A DNA stretch of 30,006 bases, taken from NCBI GenBank assembly GCA_002747015.1, contig NVXI01000006.1, forward strand, positions 1 through 30,006, read 5' to 3'. The DNA is from Zetaproteobacteria bacterium (GTDB lineage: Bacteria > Pseudomonadota > Alphaproteobacteria > Micavibrionales > Micavibrionaceae). Position 1 is the first letter of the stretch; every line of letters starts with the position of its first letter. The position numbers and the translations under genes were made by a program. Below are positions 15,124-24,880 of the stretch, in pieces. Below the pieces are notes generated by a model that was given only the letters and a program-made list of their open reading frames with translations, was not told the DNA's origin and searched no databases.

Positions 15124-17374
15124 AATCACCCCCTTGTGAATCATAAATGGTGCGGATAATGTTTTCCGGTGTATCGACGAGTGCTGATTGCCCGGAACGT
15201 AATAAAATAGCACGATTAGATAGCATCAGGTAATCCTCACGATGTGTTACCATTACAATTGTTTTTTGTCCTTTCCATTCTTTAAGTATGTTTTTGAAAA
15301 ACTGACCGGATTCGCTGTTTAAAAACGCAGAAGGCATCTCATCTATCAATATAATTGGTGTGTCTTTGATATACGCACGGGCGAGATTGAGGTTATAACA
15401 AAGCCCCGTGGGAAGTTGCGTTTCGCCATGCGTGCTTATGATTGTGTGCATTCCATGTGGCAAAGAATCTACATAATGCCATAGGTCAACCTGTTTCAAT
15501 ATCTCACGAATTTTTTTATCGGTAGCTAATGGATTGGCAAAGCGCAGGTTATCGGCAATACTGCCGTGAAATACGGATGGATTTTGCGGTACATATGCGA
15601 TATGGCGACGTAGATGTTGTGGTTCCAATTGACGAATATCAATGCCATCAATATGAATTGAGCCAGCCTGTGGGTGATAAAGTCCGTTGATTAGTTTAAG
15701 AACCGTCGATTTCCCCGAGCCGTTACCGCCAGTTATGGCTATTAGCTCACCTGGTTTGGCTATAAAGCTTAGCCCTACAAAAACTGGATCATTATCTCTC
15801 GTGTAGCGCAGGCCGACTTTTTGAAAATCTAGTTCTCCTTGAGGACTTTCAAGTCGCGCTGTTATTCTGGTGCCAGTGTTTTCTGTTTCTATCGTCATTA
15901 GGCGGTTGATCTGCCCAATTGCATTGCTCAGTTGTTCAAAACGTGGCAAACTATTTGTTAGAATTTGCATCGGTCCAAGTATCCGCCATGTTAAAATCAT
16001 GACTGCAATCAGTGCGCCGGCAGACATACCACCTGCCCATATATGTACTACGCCTAGGACAGCTATGGATAAACCTGCAAGAAGATAAATACCGTGGCTA
16101 AGGGTTTCTAGTATCGAAGCTAAGAACCCGGAATGAAAACTTGCTAGTGATGCCTTTCCTGATAAATCACGGAAATCTTTAAACCAAATTGAGGTTAGAC
16201 CGCCCGCGCGTAAGCCGTCCATTTTTTCAAATGTTTCAATTGTCATTTCTTGTTTTGCTGCACCGGCGATTGAGCTTAGTCGCATTGCGGTGCGCATAGA
16301 TGAGTGCATTAAAAAAATCAATAGGGCATAAAATGCAGCAGCGATTATTGGTACAAATGCTAAAGGTCCGGCAATAATTACAATGACTACAATTAAAACG
16401 AGCGTAAAGGGCAACTCTGCTAGTGCTAAAAATGCGGGGCCTGTAAAAAAAGCACGTACAGCATCAAATGATTTGATTCGTGCAATTTGCGCTGCAACAG
16501 AGGCTCGCTCGGTGAACAAGACTGGCATATGCAATAAGCGTTCGAAAATTTGCGACCCAACAATATAATCTAGCCGTGCACCGTACCATGAAAGTACATG
16601 TGCTCGCACAAGCCGTAGTGCTCCTTCTATTCCAAGTGCTAACAATGCTCCTGCTAGAAGCGGGCCTAGAGCTTCTGGAGCATGTCCACCAATGACACGG
16701 TCATACACGATCATGACAAAAAGTGGTGCGGCAAGTGAGAGAAATGTTAACATTGCTCCAATAGCAATAATATGCCACAATCCGCCCGCAAATCGTTCCA
16801 TTAATGCTCGGAACCAGCTATAACCAGAAGCCTCGCGCATATTACTTGATAGAGCGTCTTGCACGTCATCCTCTGGTACAAAAATCCAACTCGTTCCAGT
16901 CGGTGTATCTTTGGCAGTCATTGTTTCATATGCTTGTGTTCGCGCATTAAAAACGTCATATTCTCGAGTGTCTTCATTAAACCCAAGAATGACCATCACA
17001 TTTTCGTGCTCTTCCATATCAGAGATAAACAAACAAGGGCACAGTCGTAGATCAAGGTTTTTAAGCTGCATTTCCACTGCGTGCGCGACAAACCCTAGAT
17101 GTGCTAATGCGTTAAGTAATTCTGTTAAGTTTAATGCTTTGCCCTCTTTAGTAGAGGTATCATGCCAAGGTAAGGCAGAGCACAATTCATGAATTTCCTT
17201 ACGTAGGCCAAGTGCTTCGACTAGAATTGGAAAAAGTGTAGCCAGATCATTTTTTCTATGGTGGCGGTTAACCCAACTACCGTTGCGCAGTAGGTGTAAA
17301 AGATTTTGTGCAGCGTTTTCTTTTTGTTGCGGTGTTGTTTTTGTTGGTTTCAAAAAGGTGGCATCGGCAATCAT
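15116..17374 (-). CDS. Type I secretion ABC transporter with C39-like domain (catalytically intact subunit)
   Basis: This 752-residue exporter subunit begins with a peptidase-C39-like domain (about 1-135) that lacks the catalytic Cys motif and the catalytic His region (the equivalent reads ENVMVILGF). It is therefore a substrate-docking C39-like domain rather than a protease. Six membrane helices (about 190-450) follow. The ATPase has Walker A with Lys555 (GGNGSGKST), Q-loop Gln597 (YVPQNP), Walker B with Asp678-Glu679 (LIDEMPSA) and switch His711 (VTHRED). Its signature is altered: LPTGL (654-658) replaces LSGGQ. The neighbouring ABC subunit shows complementary defects, so a heterodimer is likely. 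Its start overlaps the preceding stop as ATGA. Confidence 0.94.
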   Translation of the reverse strand: MIADATFLKPTKTTPQQKENAAQNLLHLLRNGSWVNRHHRKNDLATLFPILVEALGLRKEIHELCSALPWHDTSTKEGKALNLTELLNALAHLGFVAHAVEMQLKNLDLRLCPCLFISDMEEHENVMVILGFNEDTREYDVFNARTQAYETMTAKDTPTGTSWIFVPEDDVQDALSSNMREASGYSWFRALMERFAGGLWHIIAIGAMLTFLSLAAPLFVMIVYDRVIGGHAPEALGPLLAGALLALGIEGALRLVRAHVLSWYGARLDYIVGSQIFERLLHMPVLFTERASVAAQIARIKSFDAVRAFFTGPAFLALAELPFTLVLIVVIVIIAGPLAFVPIIAAAFYALLIFLMHSSMRTAMRLSSIAGAAKQEMTIETFEKMDGLRAGGLTSIWFKDFRDLSGKASLASFHSGFLASILETLSHGIYLLAGLSIAVLGVVHIWAGGMSAGALIAVMILTWRILGPMQILTNSLPRFEQLSNAIGQINRLMTIETENTGTRITARLESPQGELDFQKVGLRYTRDNDPVFVGLSFIAKPGELIAITGGNGSGKSTVLKLINGLYHPQAGSIHIDGIDIRQLEPQHLRRHIAYVPQNPSVFHGSIADNLRFANPLATDKKIREILKQVDLWHYVDSLPHGMHTIISTHGETQLPTGLCYNLNLARAYIKDTPIILIDEMPSAFLNSESGQFFKNILKEWKGQKTIVMVTHREDYLMLSNRAILLRSGQSALVDTPENIIRTIYDSQGGDYV

Positions 17375-19146
17375 ACGCGCAACTCCTGGTATGGCAGAAT
17401 GTCGTTTTGTGAATCATCGGCTACTTTGGCTCTCGTTTTGAGTGTACCAGCCGTTAGTGTGTAATGTTTAGAGGCTAGGCGCGTGATATTGCGGTCATCG
17501 GTTACGATCACCAGTGTTGCCTTGCCTTTTAGTCGCGCAAGCAAACGGTAAACACGATTATATCCATTTTTGTCCAAGGCTCGATCAGCATTATCGAATA
17601 AGATCAAACGCGGCTTGGGTGCAAGCGCGCGCGCTAATGCTATGCGTTGGCGTAATCCTGGTGCTACGGCATCGGCATTTCCACCTTCAAGTTTTGTATT
17701 ATATCCGGCAGGTAGTTGTTTAATCTCTGTATTTAGTCCTAAAATTTGTACAATTTCGGATACCTGACTTGCGTCATATTCGCCGAAAGCACTGATGTTA
17801 TCCCAAATTGTACCGCGAAAGATCATCCCATCCATTGGCAGGTAGCCTATATGATGGACTAACTCTCGTGCTGGATATTGTGTTGCTGGTGCGCCGTCAA
17901 TAAAAACGTTACCGTTGGCCGGTGTATATAATCCTGCCAGCAATTTGAGCAAGGTGGTCTTGCCGGAGCCGCGATTTCCGCAAATTGAAATAACATCGCC
18001 ACGATTTAGGGTTAGATTTATATTATGCAATAACGGTTTTGCATCTGTATTGTATCCAAAACTAAGATTCTTAATTTCCACTCGACCTTCGTTATTGCCA
18101 AGTTGATCAGGAGAAAGCCGTTTCAAAATTGGTAGGGAAAAGGTTTTATCTATATCCGCGAGAGCCAGTCGAAAATCCTGATAGCGTGTCCAAAGCCCGA
18201 GCGCCTTTTGCACTGGCTGTGTAATTCTAGCCGATAAAATAACGACTGCGATCATGGTGCCAAGCGTGATGGTTCCTGCCATCGCCATTGGTGCACCGAA
18301 CGCCACAACACCGATCATCATTGTTTGTGAAAACAGCGTTCCTAACATTACTGTCAATGCGCTTACTCGTCCCAGATCAAGGGTTGCGATGCTGACTTTG
18401 TTTTGATAATTCTCGAAACGGCGTTGAAAGAATGGTTCTAAGGCTAAACTTTTAAGAGAGTGCACACCCTCTAGTGCTTCAATAATAAAGTTTAGACGTT
18501 TATGATCGGCATTATCATGTTTTTGTAATGTACGCGCTATCTCTTTGCCTAACCAGATAGAGGCGCCTGCAAATAATGTTAATAAGGTTAATGGCACGAG
18601 TACTAACCATCCGGCTAAATACCAGATAAGTACGAGAAAAATTATTACAAAGGGAAGGTCTATCAATGTTACGAGCGCGCGTCCGCTTAAGAATTCGCGG
18701 AGCTTGCTGATCCCGTTTATGCGTTGCAAATGCGCGCCAATGCCTTCAGTTTCCAGTGGTGCAAGTTCTGCTCCTAGAATGTGACGCATAGCATTACATG
18801 ATACGGCATGTTCATATGCGGCGCCAGCCCAACCTGTGATATAGGATCTGCCCAGACGTAAAATCATTTCCAGAAGTATAACAACAACAACGCCGCATGT
18901 TAAAACACGTAATGTGCCGATGTTTTCACTGACCAATAAGCGATCGTATATCTGTAGGGTGAGAATAGGCAATGCCAGAGAAAGAATATTGATAACCAGA
19001 GAGGAAATTGCCAACTGCGTTTTGGGCACAGAAAAAGATACCTGCGGATGGTGCATGGCTTCCACAGGTAATGGTGCAAAGAAACTTATGTCTGGCCAAT
19101 ATGATTTCCAGTTTTTATTTCTAAGTCTAGAAAATTCTATGGGCAC
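17371..19146 (-). CDS. Type I secretion ABC transporter, degenerate ATPase subunit
   Basis: This 591-residue exporter subunit lacks an N-terminal C39-like domain. A transmembrane domain (about 45-320) is followed by an ATPase with intact Walker A Lys396 (GNRGSGKTT) but several lost catalytic residues. The Q-loop Gln is Met438 (YLPMDG), the Walker B Glu is Asn519 (LILFDNAD), the switch His is Asp550 (IVTDDRN), and the signature reads VAPGLRQR (494-501). It should bind ATP but hydrolyse poorly, and probably pairs with the downstream subunit. GTG is the start codon; it directly follows the TAA of the acidic-protein gene, with GGAGG seven bases upstream (inside that gene). The 3' end overlaps the next gene by four bases (ATGA), showing tight coupling. 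Confidence 0.93.
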   Translation of the reverse strand: MPIEFSRLRNKNWKSYWPDISFFAPLPVEAMHHPQVSFSVPKTQLAISSLVINILSLALPILTLQIYDRLLVSENIGTLRVLTCGVVVVILLEMILRLGRSYITGWAGAAYEHAVSCNAMRHILGAELAPLETEGIGAHLQRINGISKLREFLSGRALVTLIDLPFVIIFLVLIWYLAGWLVLVPLTLLTLFAGASIWLGKEIARTLQKHDNADHKRLNFIIEALEGVHSLKSLALEPFFQRRFENYQNKVSIATLDLGRVSALTVMLGTLFSQTMMIGVVAFGAPMAMAGTITLGTMIAVVILSARITQPVQKALGLWTRYQDFRLALADIDKTFSLPILKRLSPDQLGNNEGRVEIKNLSFGYNTDAKPLLHNINLTLNRGDVISICGNRGSGKTTLLKLLAGLYTPANGNVFIDGAPATQYPARELVHHIGYLPMDGMIFRGTIWDNISAFGEYDASQVSEIVQILGLNTEIKQLPAGYNTKLEGGNADAVAPGLRQRIALARALAPKPRLILFDNADRALDKNGYNRVYRLLARLKGKATLVIVTDDRNITRLASKHYTLTAGTLKTRAKVADDSQNDILPYQELRV

Positions 19147-20379
19147 TTAAAATCCTCCATCCTCACCTCCGGTGGTATCGTCCGTGTTGCCCTCATCATT
19201 GTAGTCCATGTCACCTAAACCATCATCATCATCATCTTTTTTGTTTTCCTCTTTTCCTTGACCTGTATTTTTATCATCATCATCGATAGCCTGAACCCAA
19301 CCATCATCATTGTCATCAGAACTAATTTCTGCTGAATTATTGCCTTCATCTCCTTCAATCATGTCGTTCCAACCATTGCCGTTACCATCTTCCAACATGG
19401 ATCCCATTTCCATGTTATCGTTTGGATTAGGGTCGGCACCGGGATCGGGGTCGCCTTGATTGCCTAGTGCACCCTCATCTTCGTCTATACCGTCATCATC
19501 TTTGCCTGCATTGGGGCCACCACTGCTTTGTCCAGGATTATCATCATCGACCCCATCTTCGTTGTTACCGTGACCTTTGTTTTCTTGATCTTGCCCGCTG
19601 TCGTTATCGTTTGGATTAGGGTCGGCACCGGGATCGGGGTCGCCTTGATTGCCTAGTGCGCCCTCATCTTCGTCTATATCGTCATCATCTTTGCCTGCAT
19701 TGGGGCCACCACTGCTTTGTCCAGGATTATCATCATCGACCCCATCTTCGTTGTTACCGTGACCTTTGTTTTCCTGATCCGGATTGCTGTCATTGTCGTC
19801 ATCTATATTTGGTTCATCTGGATTATTCTGATCATCTTCGGGAGCAATAGTTTCCTGTTGCACCGCATCGCTCTTAGTGATTTGGCTCGTTATAGTTGCA
19901 TTTGTGCTGTCCGTAGAATCAATGTCTCCTTGATGGGGTGGACCACCAGCCATAGTTTCAAGTGTTGGTGTGTTGCTTGTAGAAGAATTGTTTGTTTCTA
20001 TATTTGTATTTGTAACAATGCGAATGGATGGATTTAGTGTCGAGTCTTCTGGCGTTTGTGCCATTGATGTTTGGTCTGTATTTTGTGTGTTATGCCTTGC
20101 ATGTATATCTTGTATATTGGTTTCAGGAGCAATTAGGTCATTCTCTCTGGCTATACCCTGTACGTTTTTTTTCATACCCTGATCTTTGCCTAATGCACCT
20201 TGTGCAGTACCATCATTAGGCATTGTGTGGCGTTCATCCGCTTCCATTTCGCGTGCGGATAATTTTCTACTATGCGCATCTTCTGTATCTTGAAGAACGG
20301 TGAATTGATCAAGATCCTCCCGCGCAGCATCAGGATTTGTTCCTTTTTCCAGTTTCTTTTGCTTATCTTTGTTTGCCAC
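19147..20379 (-). CDS. Acidic repeat protein with EF-hand-like loops, candidate secretion substrate
   Basis: The first gene of the type I secretion operon encodes 410 residues of very acidic, Asp/Asn/Gly-rich, low-complexity protein. The N-terminus is charged (KDKQKKLEKG) with no signal peptide or membrane segment. A 63-residue unit (GHGNNEDGVDDDNPGQ... to ADPNPND) is repeated in tandem nearly identically. Near the C-terminus, three stretches fit the 12-residue D-x-N/D-x-N/D-G-x-x-D/Q-x-x-E/D pattern of calcium loops: 331-342 (DGNGNGWNDMIE), 355-366 (DDNDDGWVQAID) and, less well, 382-393. The protein ends in GGEDGGF. No classic RTX nonapeptides are present. Family unknown. Location, acidity and lack of an N-terminal signal suggest an exported or regulatory calcium-binding protein, which is inference. 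GTG start, weak ribosome binding site. Confidence 0.75.
   Translation of the reverse strand: MANKDKQKKLEKGTNPDAAREDLDQFTVLQDTEDAHSRKLSAREMEADERHTMPNDGTAQGALGKDQGMKKNVQGIARENDLIAPETNIQDIHARHNTQNTDQTSMAQTPEDSTLNPSIRIVTNTNIETNNSSTSNTPTLETMAGGPPHQGDIDSTDSTNATITSQITKSDAVQQETIAPEDDQNNPDEPNIDDDNDSNPDQENKGHGNNEDGVDDDNPGQSSGGPNAGKDDDDIDEDEGALGNQGDPDPGADPNPNDNDSGQDQENKGHGNNEDGVDDDNPGQSSGGPNAGKDDDGIDEDEGALGNQGDPDPGADPNPNDNMEMGSMLEDGNGNGWNDMIEGDEGNNSAEISSDDNDDGWVQAIDDDDKNTGQGKEENKKDDDDDGLGDMDYNDEGNTDDTTGGEDGGF
19414..19779. repeat. Two tandem 189-bp in-frame repeats
   Basis: A 177-base stretch (19414-19590) recurs at 19603-19779 with only a few substitutions, a 189-base period equal to 63 codons. The near-identity at DNA level implies a recent duplication or ongoing homogenisation, so copy number may vary between strains. 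Confidence 0.9.
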
Positions 20380-20753
20380 GTTCTATACTTTCTGAGTTAA
20401 AATAAAATACTCTCGGATAGAAAATTATGTGTTGTTTTATTGTTGTGTATCCATGTCGTCATTATAGCAGAATATTGTTAATATAGACTTATGTAATACT
20501 GTGGTATGCGGTTGCAATGATTTAAAATGAATACCTAAATGTATCTATTGCAGAAATGTATGTAAACCTTATCAAGCAGTGATTTTGGCAGGATTAATCT
20601 TTGGCTGTCTAAACCTTAGGTAAAACAATGAAATACAAAGCACAAAGGGCGTTGTTCGGCATCTCATAGTATGCGGTTGTGTCCTGATTAATGTGATTGT
20701 TGATCAGTTTTAGGTGAGAAGTAAGATATTTATCGAGATTGTTCCTGCAATCA
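20380..20753. other. 374-base spacer upstream of the type I secretion operon
   Basis: No credible gene is present. Reading toward the operon, a perfect TATAAT lies at 20466-20461, 82 bases before the GTG start. No good -35 box stands at 16-18 bases, which may indicate activator dependence. The yaiI end of the spacer (20609-20753) shows nothing distinctive; a frame across it overlaps yaiI and is not protein-like. Confidence 0.4.
20461..20466 (-). promoter_or_regulatory. Candidate -10 box for the secretion operon
   Basis: The minus strand reads TATAAT in the context CTGCTATAATGACG. The -35 region is unconvincing. Given the AT-rich background, this is a weak call. Confidence 0.3.
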
Positions 20754-21197
20754 TCATCTTTGCGCGATAAATTTATCCAGTGCGTTTGCAAAGTTTTGTC
20801 GCTCTTTCTGGCCAAAGCTTTTTGGGCCACCGGTTTCGATGCCACTGCCGCGTAGACTGTCCATGAAGTCACGCATATCCAGTATTTGCCCGATATTATT
20901 ACTGTCATATATACTGCCCCGCGGGTCGAGGGCGATGGCGCCTTTTTTAACCACACGCGCGGCGAGCGGGATATCCGCGGTAATTACCAAATCTTCGGCG
21001 GCGCATTGTAAGGCAATTTCATCATCGGCAATGTCCGGCCCTTCGCCAACTTGCAGCATTTCTATATAGTCTGAGTGCGGTATATGTAGCCGTTGATTAG
21101 CCACCAAAATGACGGGTATTTGTGTGCGCTCTGCCACGCGGAATAGAATGTCTTTGATAACCTTGGGGCAGGCATCTGCATCAACCCATATCTTCAT
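20754..21197 (-). CDS. yaiI: YaiI/YqxD family protein (UPF0178)
   Basis: This 147-residue cytoplasmic protein matches the whole UPF0178 family. It has the opening [18 protein letters not shown], the segment VANQRLHIP, a strongly acidic core [35 protein letters not shown] and a C-terminal [20 protein letters not shown]. The fold is PIN/NYN-like and the conserved Asp residues suggest metal binding. The biological role is not established. Length is typical and a good AAGGAAGC lies before the ATG. It is divergent from the oxygenase gene, with an 85-base region between. Confidence 0.93.
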   Translation of the reverse strand: MKIWVDADACPKVIKDILFRVAERTQIPVILVANQRLHIPHSDYIEMLQVGEGPDIADDEIALQCAAEDLVITADIPLAARVVKKGAIALDPRGSIYDSNNIGQILDMRDFMDSLRGSGIETGGPKSFGQKERQNFANALDKFIAQR

Positions 21198-21282
21198 TCA
21201 TTGCTTCCTTTTACTTTTGCAGTGCATTTCTTGCATAGTATGCCTATATATACATTCATAAACCAGAATATTGGAAAATCAT

Positions 21283-22458
21283 ATGATATTGGACACATTC
21301 CCGAGTGCAGAAGAATTTTATAAGACTTATTGGGGTAAAAAGCCCTTTATTGTTCGTAAGTTCATTGATCCTGTCCTGATGGAGAGCTTTGTTGATGGTG
21401 ATATCATGGCGGGTTTGGCGTTGGAAGAGGATATTAAGTCCCGTATCGTGACCAATGACCCGTCGGGACGTAAGTGGGAATGTGAGCATGGCCCCTTTGA
21501 TGAGAGCCGTTTTTCAGAGCTTGGTGAGCGCGATTGGAGTTTACTTGTCCAAAATGTGGAGCAGTATCACACGGACACGGCCAAGCTGTTGGAGTATTTT
21601 CATTTTTCTCCGCGTTGGTTATTGGATGATATTATGGTGAGCTATTCCGCGCCGGGGGGCAGTGTGGGGCCGCACACGGATAGTTATCATACCTTTCTTA
21701 TTCAGGGTATCGGGGTGCGTAAATGGAAGTTAAGCGCCGATCCTGTGATGGATAAGAACTATATTCAGGGTATGGATATAAAGGTTCTTCAAAATGGATT
21801 TAAAGGCGATGAATTTGAAGTGCGCATGGGCGATGTGATTTATATCCCGCCTCATTTCGGGCATGAGGGTGTGACGCTGGAAACTGCGATGACGTTTTCC
21901 GTTGGTTTTTTGGGACCGAAAATGTCGGAGATGATGACCGAATATGCGGCATATTTGGAGGAGGTCGAGTCCCGTGATAAACGTTATCTTGGCGCAGGGT
22001 TGGGCGTGGATAGTGGCGCATTCTCTGTATCACTGCAGGAACAAGATACGATACGCAATGGTTTAATAAGTGCTATTCAGTCAGATGATTTTTCTCTGTG
22101 GATGGCGCAGTATTTCTCGACACCCACTTATGCGGATATTGAAGATATTGAACTTTGTGCAGATCCGCTTGATGAGGCCGATATCTTGGATGCGCTGCAA
22201 AAGGGCAGTGTGTTGTATAGGCCAGAGCATATAAAGCTCTCGATCACCACATCGTCTAATGGCGCACTTCATCTGGCGGTTTATGGTCAGGTGGTCTCAA
22301 GTTCTCTCGAGCATAAAGCTCTTATAGAAAGTATGAACTGTAATGAGACTATATCACGTGAAAACCTTGATGATCTTGGTGATCGGCATGCGGTTATAAC
22401 GCTGATAACACAGTTGTATAATCTGGATGTTTTATCTTTCGAGGGTCATGATGGCTGA
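21283..22458 (+). CDS. roxA: RoxA/YcfD-type ribosomal oxygenase (cupin, JmjC-like)
   Basis: The 391-residue protein is a 2-oxoglutarate/Fe(II) hydroxylase. In E. coli the homologue YcfD hydroxylates an arginine of ribosomal protein L16. The iron triad is visible: His131 and Asp133 in GPHTDSYHTFLIQGIGVRKW, and distal His194 in PPHFGHEGVT. The upstream segment WLLDDIMVSYSAPGGSVGPH and the following C-terminal winged-helix-like part fit this family, as does the length of about 390. I chose ATG 21283, seven bases after a GGA, over the in-frame TTG at 21271. It converges on the next gene with three bases between the stop codons. The L16 substrate is assumed from family knowledge. Confidence 0.93.
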   Translation: MILDTFPSAEEFYKTYWGKKPFIVRKFIDPVLMESFVDGDIMAGLALEEDIKSRIVTNDPSGRKWECEHGPFDESRFSELGERDWSLLVQNVEQYHTDTAKLLEYFHFSPRWLLDDIMVSYSAPGGSVGPHTDSYHTFLIQGIGVRKWKLSADPVMDKNYIQGMDIKVLQNGFKGDEFEVRMGDVIYIPPHFGHEGVTLETAMTFSVGFLGPKMSEMMTEYAAYLEEVESRDKRYLGAGLGVDSGAFSVSLQEQDTIRNGLISAIQSDDFSLWMAQYFSTPTYADIEDIELCADPLDEADILDALQKGSVLYRPEHIKLSITTSSNGALHLAVYGQVVSSSLEHKALIESMNCNETISRENLDDLGDRHAVITLITQLYNLDVLSFEGHDG

Positions 22459-22461
22459 GTG

Positions 22462-24771
22462 TTAATCTGAAATCTCTACCGTGATTTGAGATGGGGGATA
22501 ACATGTGTCCTTCTGGCAGGCTTGTACTTGTATCAGGGCGCGCATTTTTGAAGTATTTATAGGCTGCTTGGCATCTATCGTGGCGTTGATCTCGATTGTA
22601 CCTTGATATATATTTATTTTGCCCAGTGGTGTTTCCATGGTGTGTGCATCTGGATAATTTATCTGCATGGTTGATGTTTGTTCGCTTTGAATATCAACCA
22701 CAGTCGGGATCAGGAAATCAAGGCTGGCAGGATTTGCATTCAGGTGCCAGCCCTCTTCGATTTCTATGCTCACTGTGACGGATTTATGCGTGCCGGTGGA
22801 TTGGTTTTGTATAATTTGTGCTTGCACATGAACCTTGTCTTTTGATTCAATTGCTTGGGGTTTGTTGTTTGCTGGTGGCGGCGTGGTTGTAGCAGTAACG
22901 GTAACGGCGGTTTTGGTATTGTCCATGCGCATCATGGCGTGGATCATGTGGCTATACATTGTGGGGTTGTTGATCATATCTTGTCCGAAGGCACTGATAA
23001 TCCCCGTCATTTTATCTTTCCAGATTTGATCGCCTGTCGCAGCATATAAATCAACGAATGCATGTGCAATAACCGGATTTCCGGGGGGGAGTGATCCTGC
23101 ATCATGACCGGTCTTAAGGCGGATCAGCAGGGTGTCGTCATCCTCACTCATGAAATATGCGTCGGTATCTTTGTCCAGAAAGTAAAGATCGGCGGCTTCT
23201 ATGAGCGTGATTGTTGCGGCTTTGTATGTCTCATTTTCTGTTGCGCGGTGCAATGCCATTAATCCACGCGCTAGCCATGCATAATCCTCCAGAAAAGCAT
23301 TTTGGTGCGGCTTATTGCCCATATAAATGCGATAGAGTTTCCCGTTATCTTGCTTCATATGCGTAAGGATAAACTGCGCCGCCTTTTCTGCACGCTTCAA
23401 ATAGGTTGGATCGGTTAAAACACGTGCGGATTCGGCGAGCGCATAAATCATCATACCGTTCCATGCGCTTAAAATTTTATCATCACGCAAGGGGGCTTTG
23501 CGATTTTTACGCACAGAGAGAAGTGTTGTGAAAATGCCGTCCAGCGTGCCTTGTGCGGCGCTATCTGGAATATTTTTGCTGCGGTAGAGTACTTCACCAT
23601 TGGGATGTTTATGCCCCGAAAAATGCGGTGGGTCTTGTGTGTCGTAGGCGGACATTAATGCGGTGTATTCATTGGACTTTAAAATCTCTTGCAACTCCGT
23701 TTCATTCCAAACGTAATAGGCACCTTCAACAGCGTCGGTTTCCGCGTCTTGTGCGCTGTAAAATGCGCCATTCTGATCTGTCATATCGCGTGCAATATAA
23801 TCCAGTAGGCGGATGAGGGCATGTTTATAGTGAGGCGCGTTTGTCTCCTCATAAAGCTGTGCCAAAACAAGTGCCATTAGGGCTTGATTATAGAGCATTT
23901 TCTCAAAATGCGGGATGCGCCATTGGGCGTCGGTTGCATATCTATGAAACCCGCCGCCTATATGATCATGAATGCCACCGGCAAGCATATGATCTACGGT
24001 GTTTTTAACCATCTCTAAGGCTTGTGGTGCGGTTGCATTCTGCGCATGATCCAGCAGGAATAATAATCCTGTTTCTTGTGGAAATTTCATGCCTGTCCCA
24101 AATCCACCATAGCGATTGTCATAGGCGCGTGCCTTTGCCGCATAAATTTTTTGTGCAAGATTTTCGGTAGGAAGGCTGGCCAGTAAAGGCTGCTTGCCTG
24201 ATAAGGTGCGCTTTAAAGCACTGGTCACTTGGTTGGCTTGCGCCTTAATTTGGGGGCGTTTGTTTTCCCATGCGTCGGAGATGCTCATCATCATATCGTT
24301 CCAACGGTCTTTGGGCAGGTAGGTTACTGCGGCGAAAGGTTTTAGATCGTGGGTAAGGATTAAATTGTTTGGCCACCCGCCGCGACCGGTTATAAGTTGT
24401 GTTGCGGCCATATATATTTCATCGATATCGGGGCGTACCTCACGGTCAATTTTTATATTGATGAAATTGTCATTCATAATTTTTGCTGCATCATCTTGGG
24501 TGAAGACTTCGCGCTCTAACACGTGACACCAATAACAGGTGGAATAGCCTATACTGATCAGGATTGGCTTATCTTCGCGCTTGGCTCGCTCGATTGCTTC
24601 TTTCCCCCATGGATACCAGTCCACTGGATTATGGGCGTGTTGACGTAAGTAAGGACTGAATGCGTTGGCGAGGCGATTTGTGTTCTCAGGGGGTGATTCG
24701 GCCATTGCGGTATTGAGGATAAATAAAGCCATGAAGCCTAAGTATGCGTACCAATTATATTTAGGATTCAT
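22462..24771 (-). CDS. YyaL/DUF255 thioredoxin-fold protein fused to a DsbD-alpha-like domain
   Basis: This 769-residue protein has an N-terminal signal peptide ([18 protein letters not shown]). A DUF255 (spermatogenesis-associated 20/YyaL) domain follows with the family phrases [26 protein letters not shown] (CxxC at Cys79/Cys82) and [13 protein letters not shown]. Next is an alpha/alpha-barrel region (about 190-590) with [14 protein letters not shown] and [14 protein letters not shown]. After a Pro/Thr/Asn linker, the last 140 residues resemble the periplasmic alpha domain of DsbD: GWHLNANP, then the Cys pair in [12 protein letters not shown] (Cys752/Cys757). A periplasmic thiol-disulfide role is inferred from these two redox sites. 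ATG 24771 is chosen because AAAGGA sits six bases before it; ATG 24777 would abut that site. Confidence 0.9.
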   Translation of the reverse strand: MNPKYNWYAYLGFMALFILNTAMAESPPENTNRLANAFSPYLRQHAHNPVDWYPWGKEAIERAKREDKPILISIGYSTCYWCHVLEREVFTQDDAAKIMNDNFINIKIDREVRPDIDEIYMAATQLITGRGGWPNNLILTHDLKPFAAVTYLPKDRWNDMMMSISDAWENKRPQIKAQANQVTSALKRTLSGKQPLLASLPTENLAQKIYAAKARAYDNRYGGFGTGMKFPQETGLLFLLDHAQNATAPQALEMVKNTVDHMLAGGIHDHIGGGFHRYATDAQWRIPHFEKMLYNQALMALVLAQLYEETNAPHYKHALIRLLDYIARDMTDQNGAFYSAQDAETDAVEGAYYVWNETELQEILKSNEYTALMSAYDTQDPPHFSGHKHPNGEVLYRSKNIPDSAAQGTLDGIFTTLLSVRKNRKAPLRDDKILSAWNGMMIYALAESARVLTDPTYLKRAEKAAQFILTHMKQDNGKLYRIYMGNKPHQNAFLEDYAWLARGLMALHRATENETYKAATITLIEAADLYFLDKDTDAYFMSEDDDTLLIRLKTGHDAGSLPPGNPVIAHAFVDLYAATGDQIWKDKMTGIISAFGQDMINNPTMYSHMIHAMMRMDNTKTAVTVTATTTPPPANNKPQAIESKDKVHVQAQIIQNQSTGTHKSVTVSIEIEEGWHLNANPASLDFLIPTVVDIQSEQTSTMQINYPDAHTMETPLGKINIYQGTIEINATIDAKQPINTSKMRALIQVQACQKDTCYPPSQITVEISD

Positions 24772-24880
24772 GTGCATTCCTTTCGAAGGGGATTGTTTGG
24801 TTCTCTAGTCTTTCCGTGGGGTGTTCGGTAAAAAGCTAATGTTACGAATAGTTTATTAGGTTTTTTTATCTTTGAATCGC

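Noticed and set aside
14708..15139. 143-codon plus-strand frame opposite the HlyD gene
   Set aside because: The opposite strand encodes a clear adaptor domain; the Ser/Arg/Cys-rich translation is a shadow.
19200..19780. Short ATC/CAT-rich repeats resembling a CRISPR or microsatellite array
   Set aside because: They are Asp codons of the acidic protein; spacing and spacers do not fit a CRISPR array, and the larger repeat is in frame.
20609..20956. 115-codon minus-strand frame overlapping yaiI
   Set aside because: It overlaps the conserved YaiI reading frame and its non-overlapping part shows no protein-like pattern.
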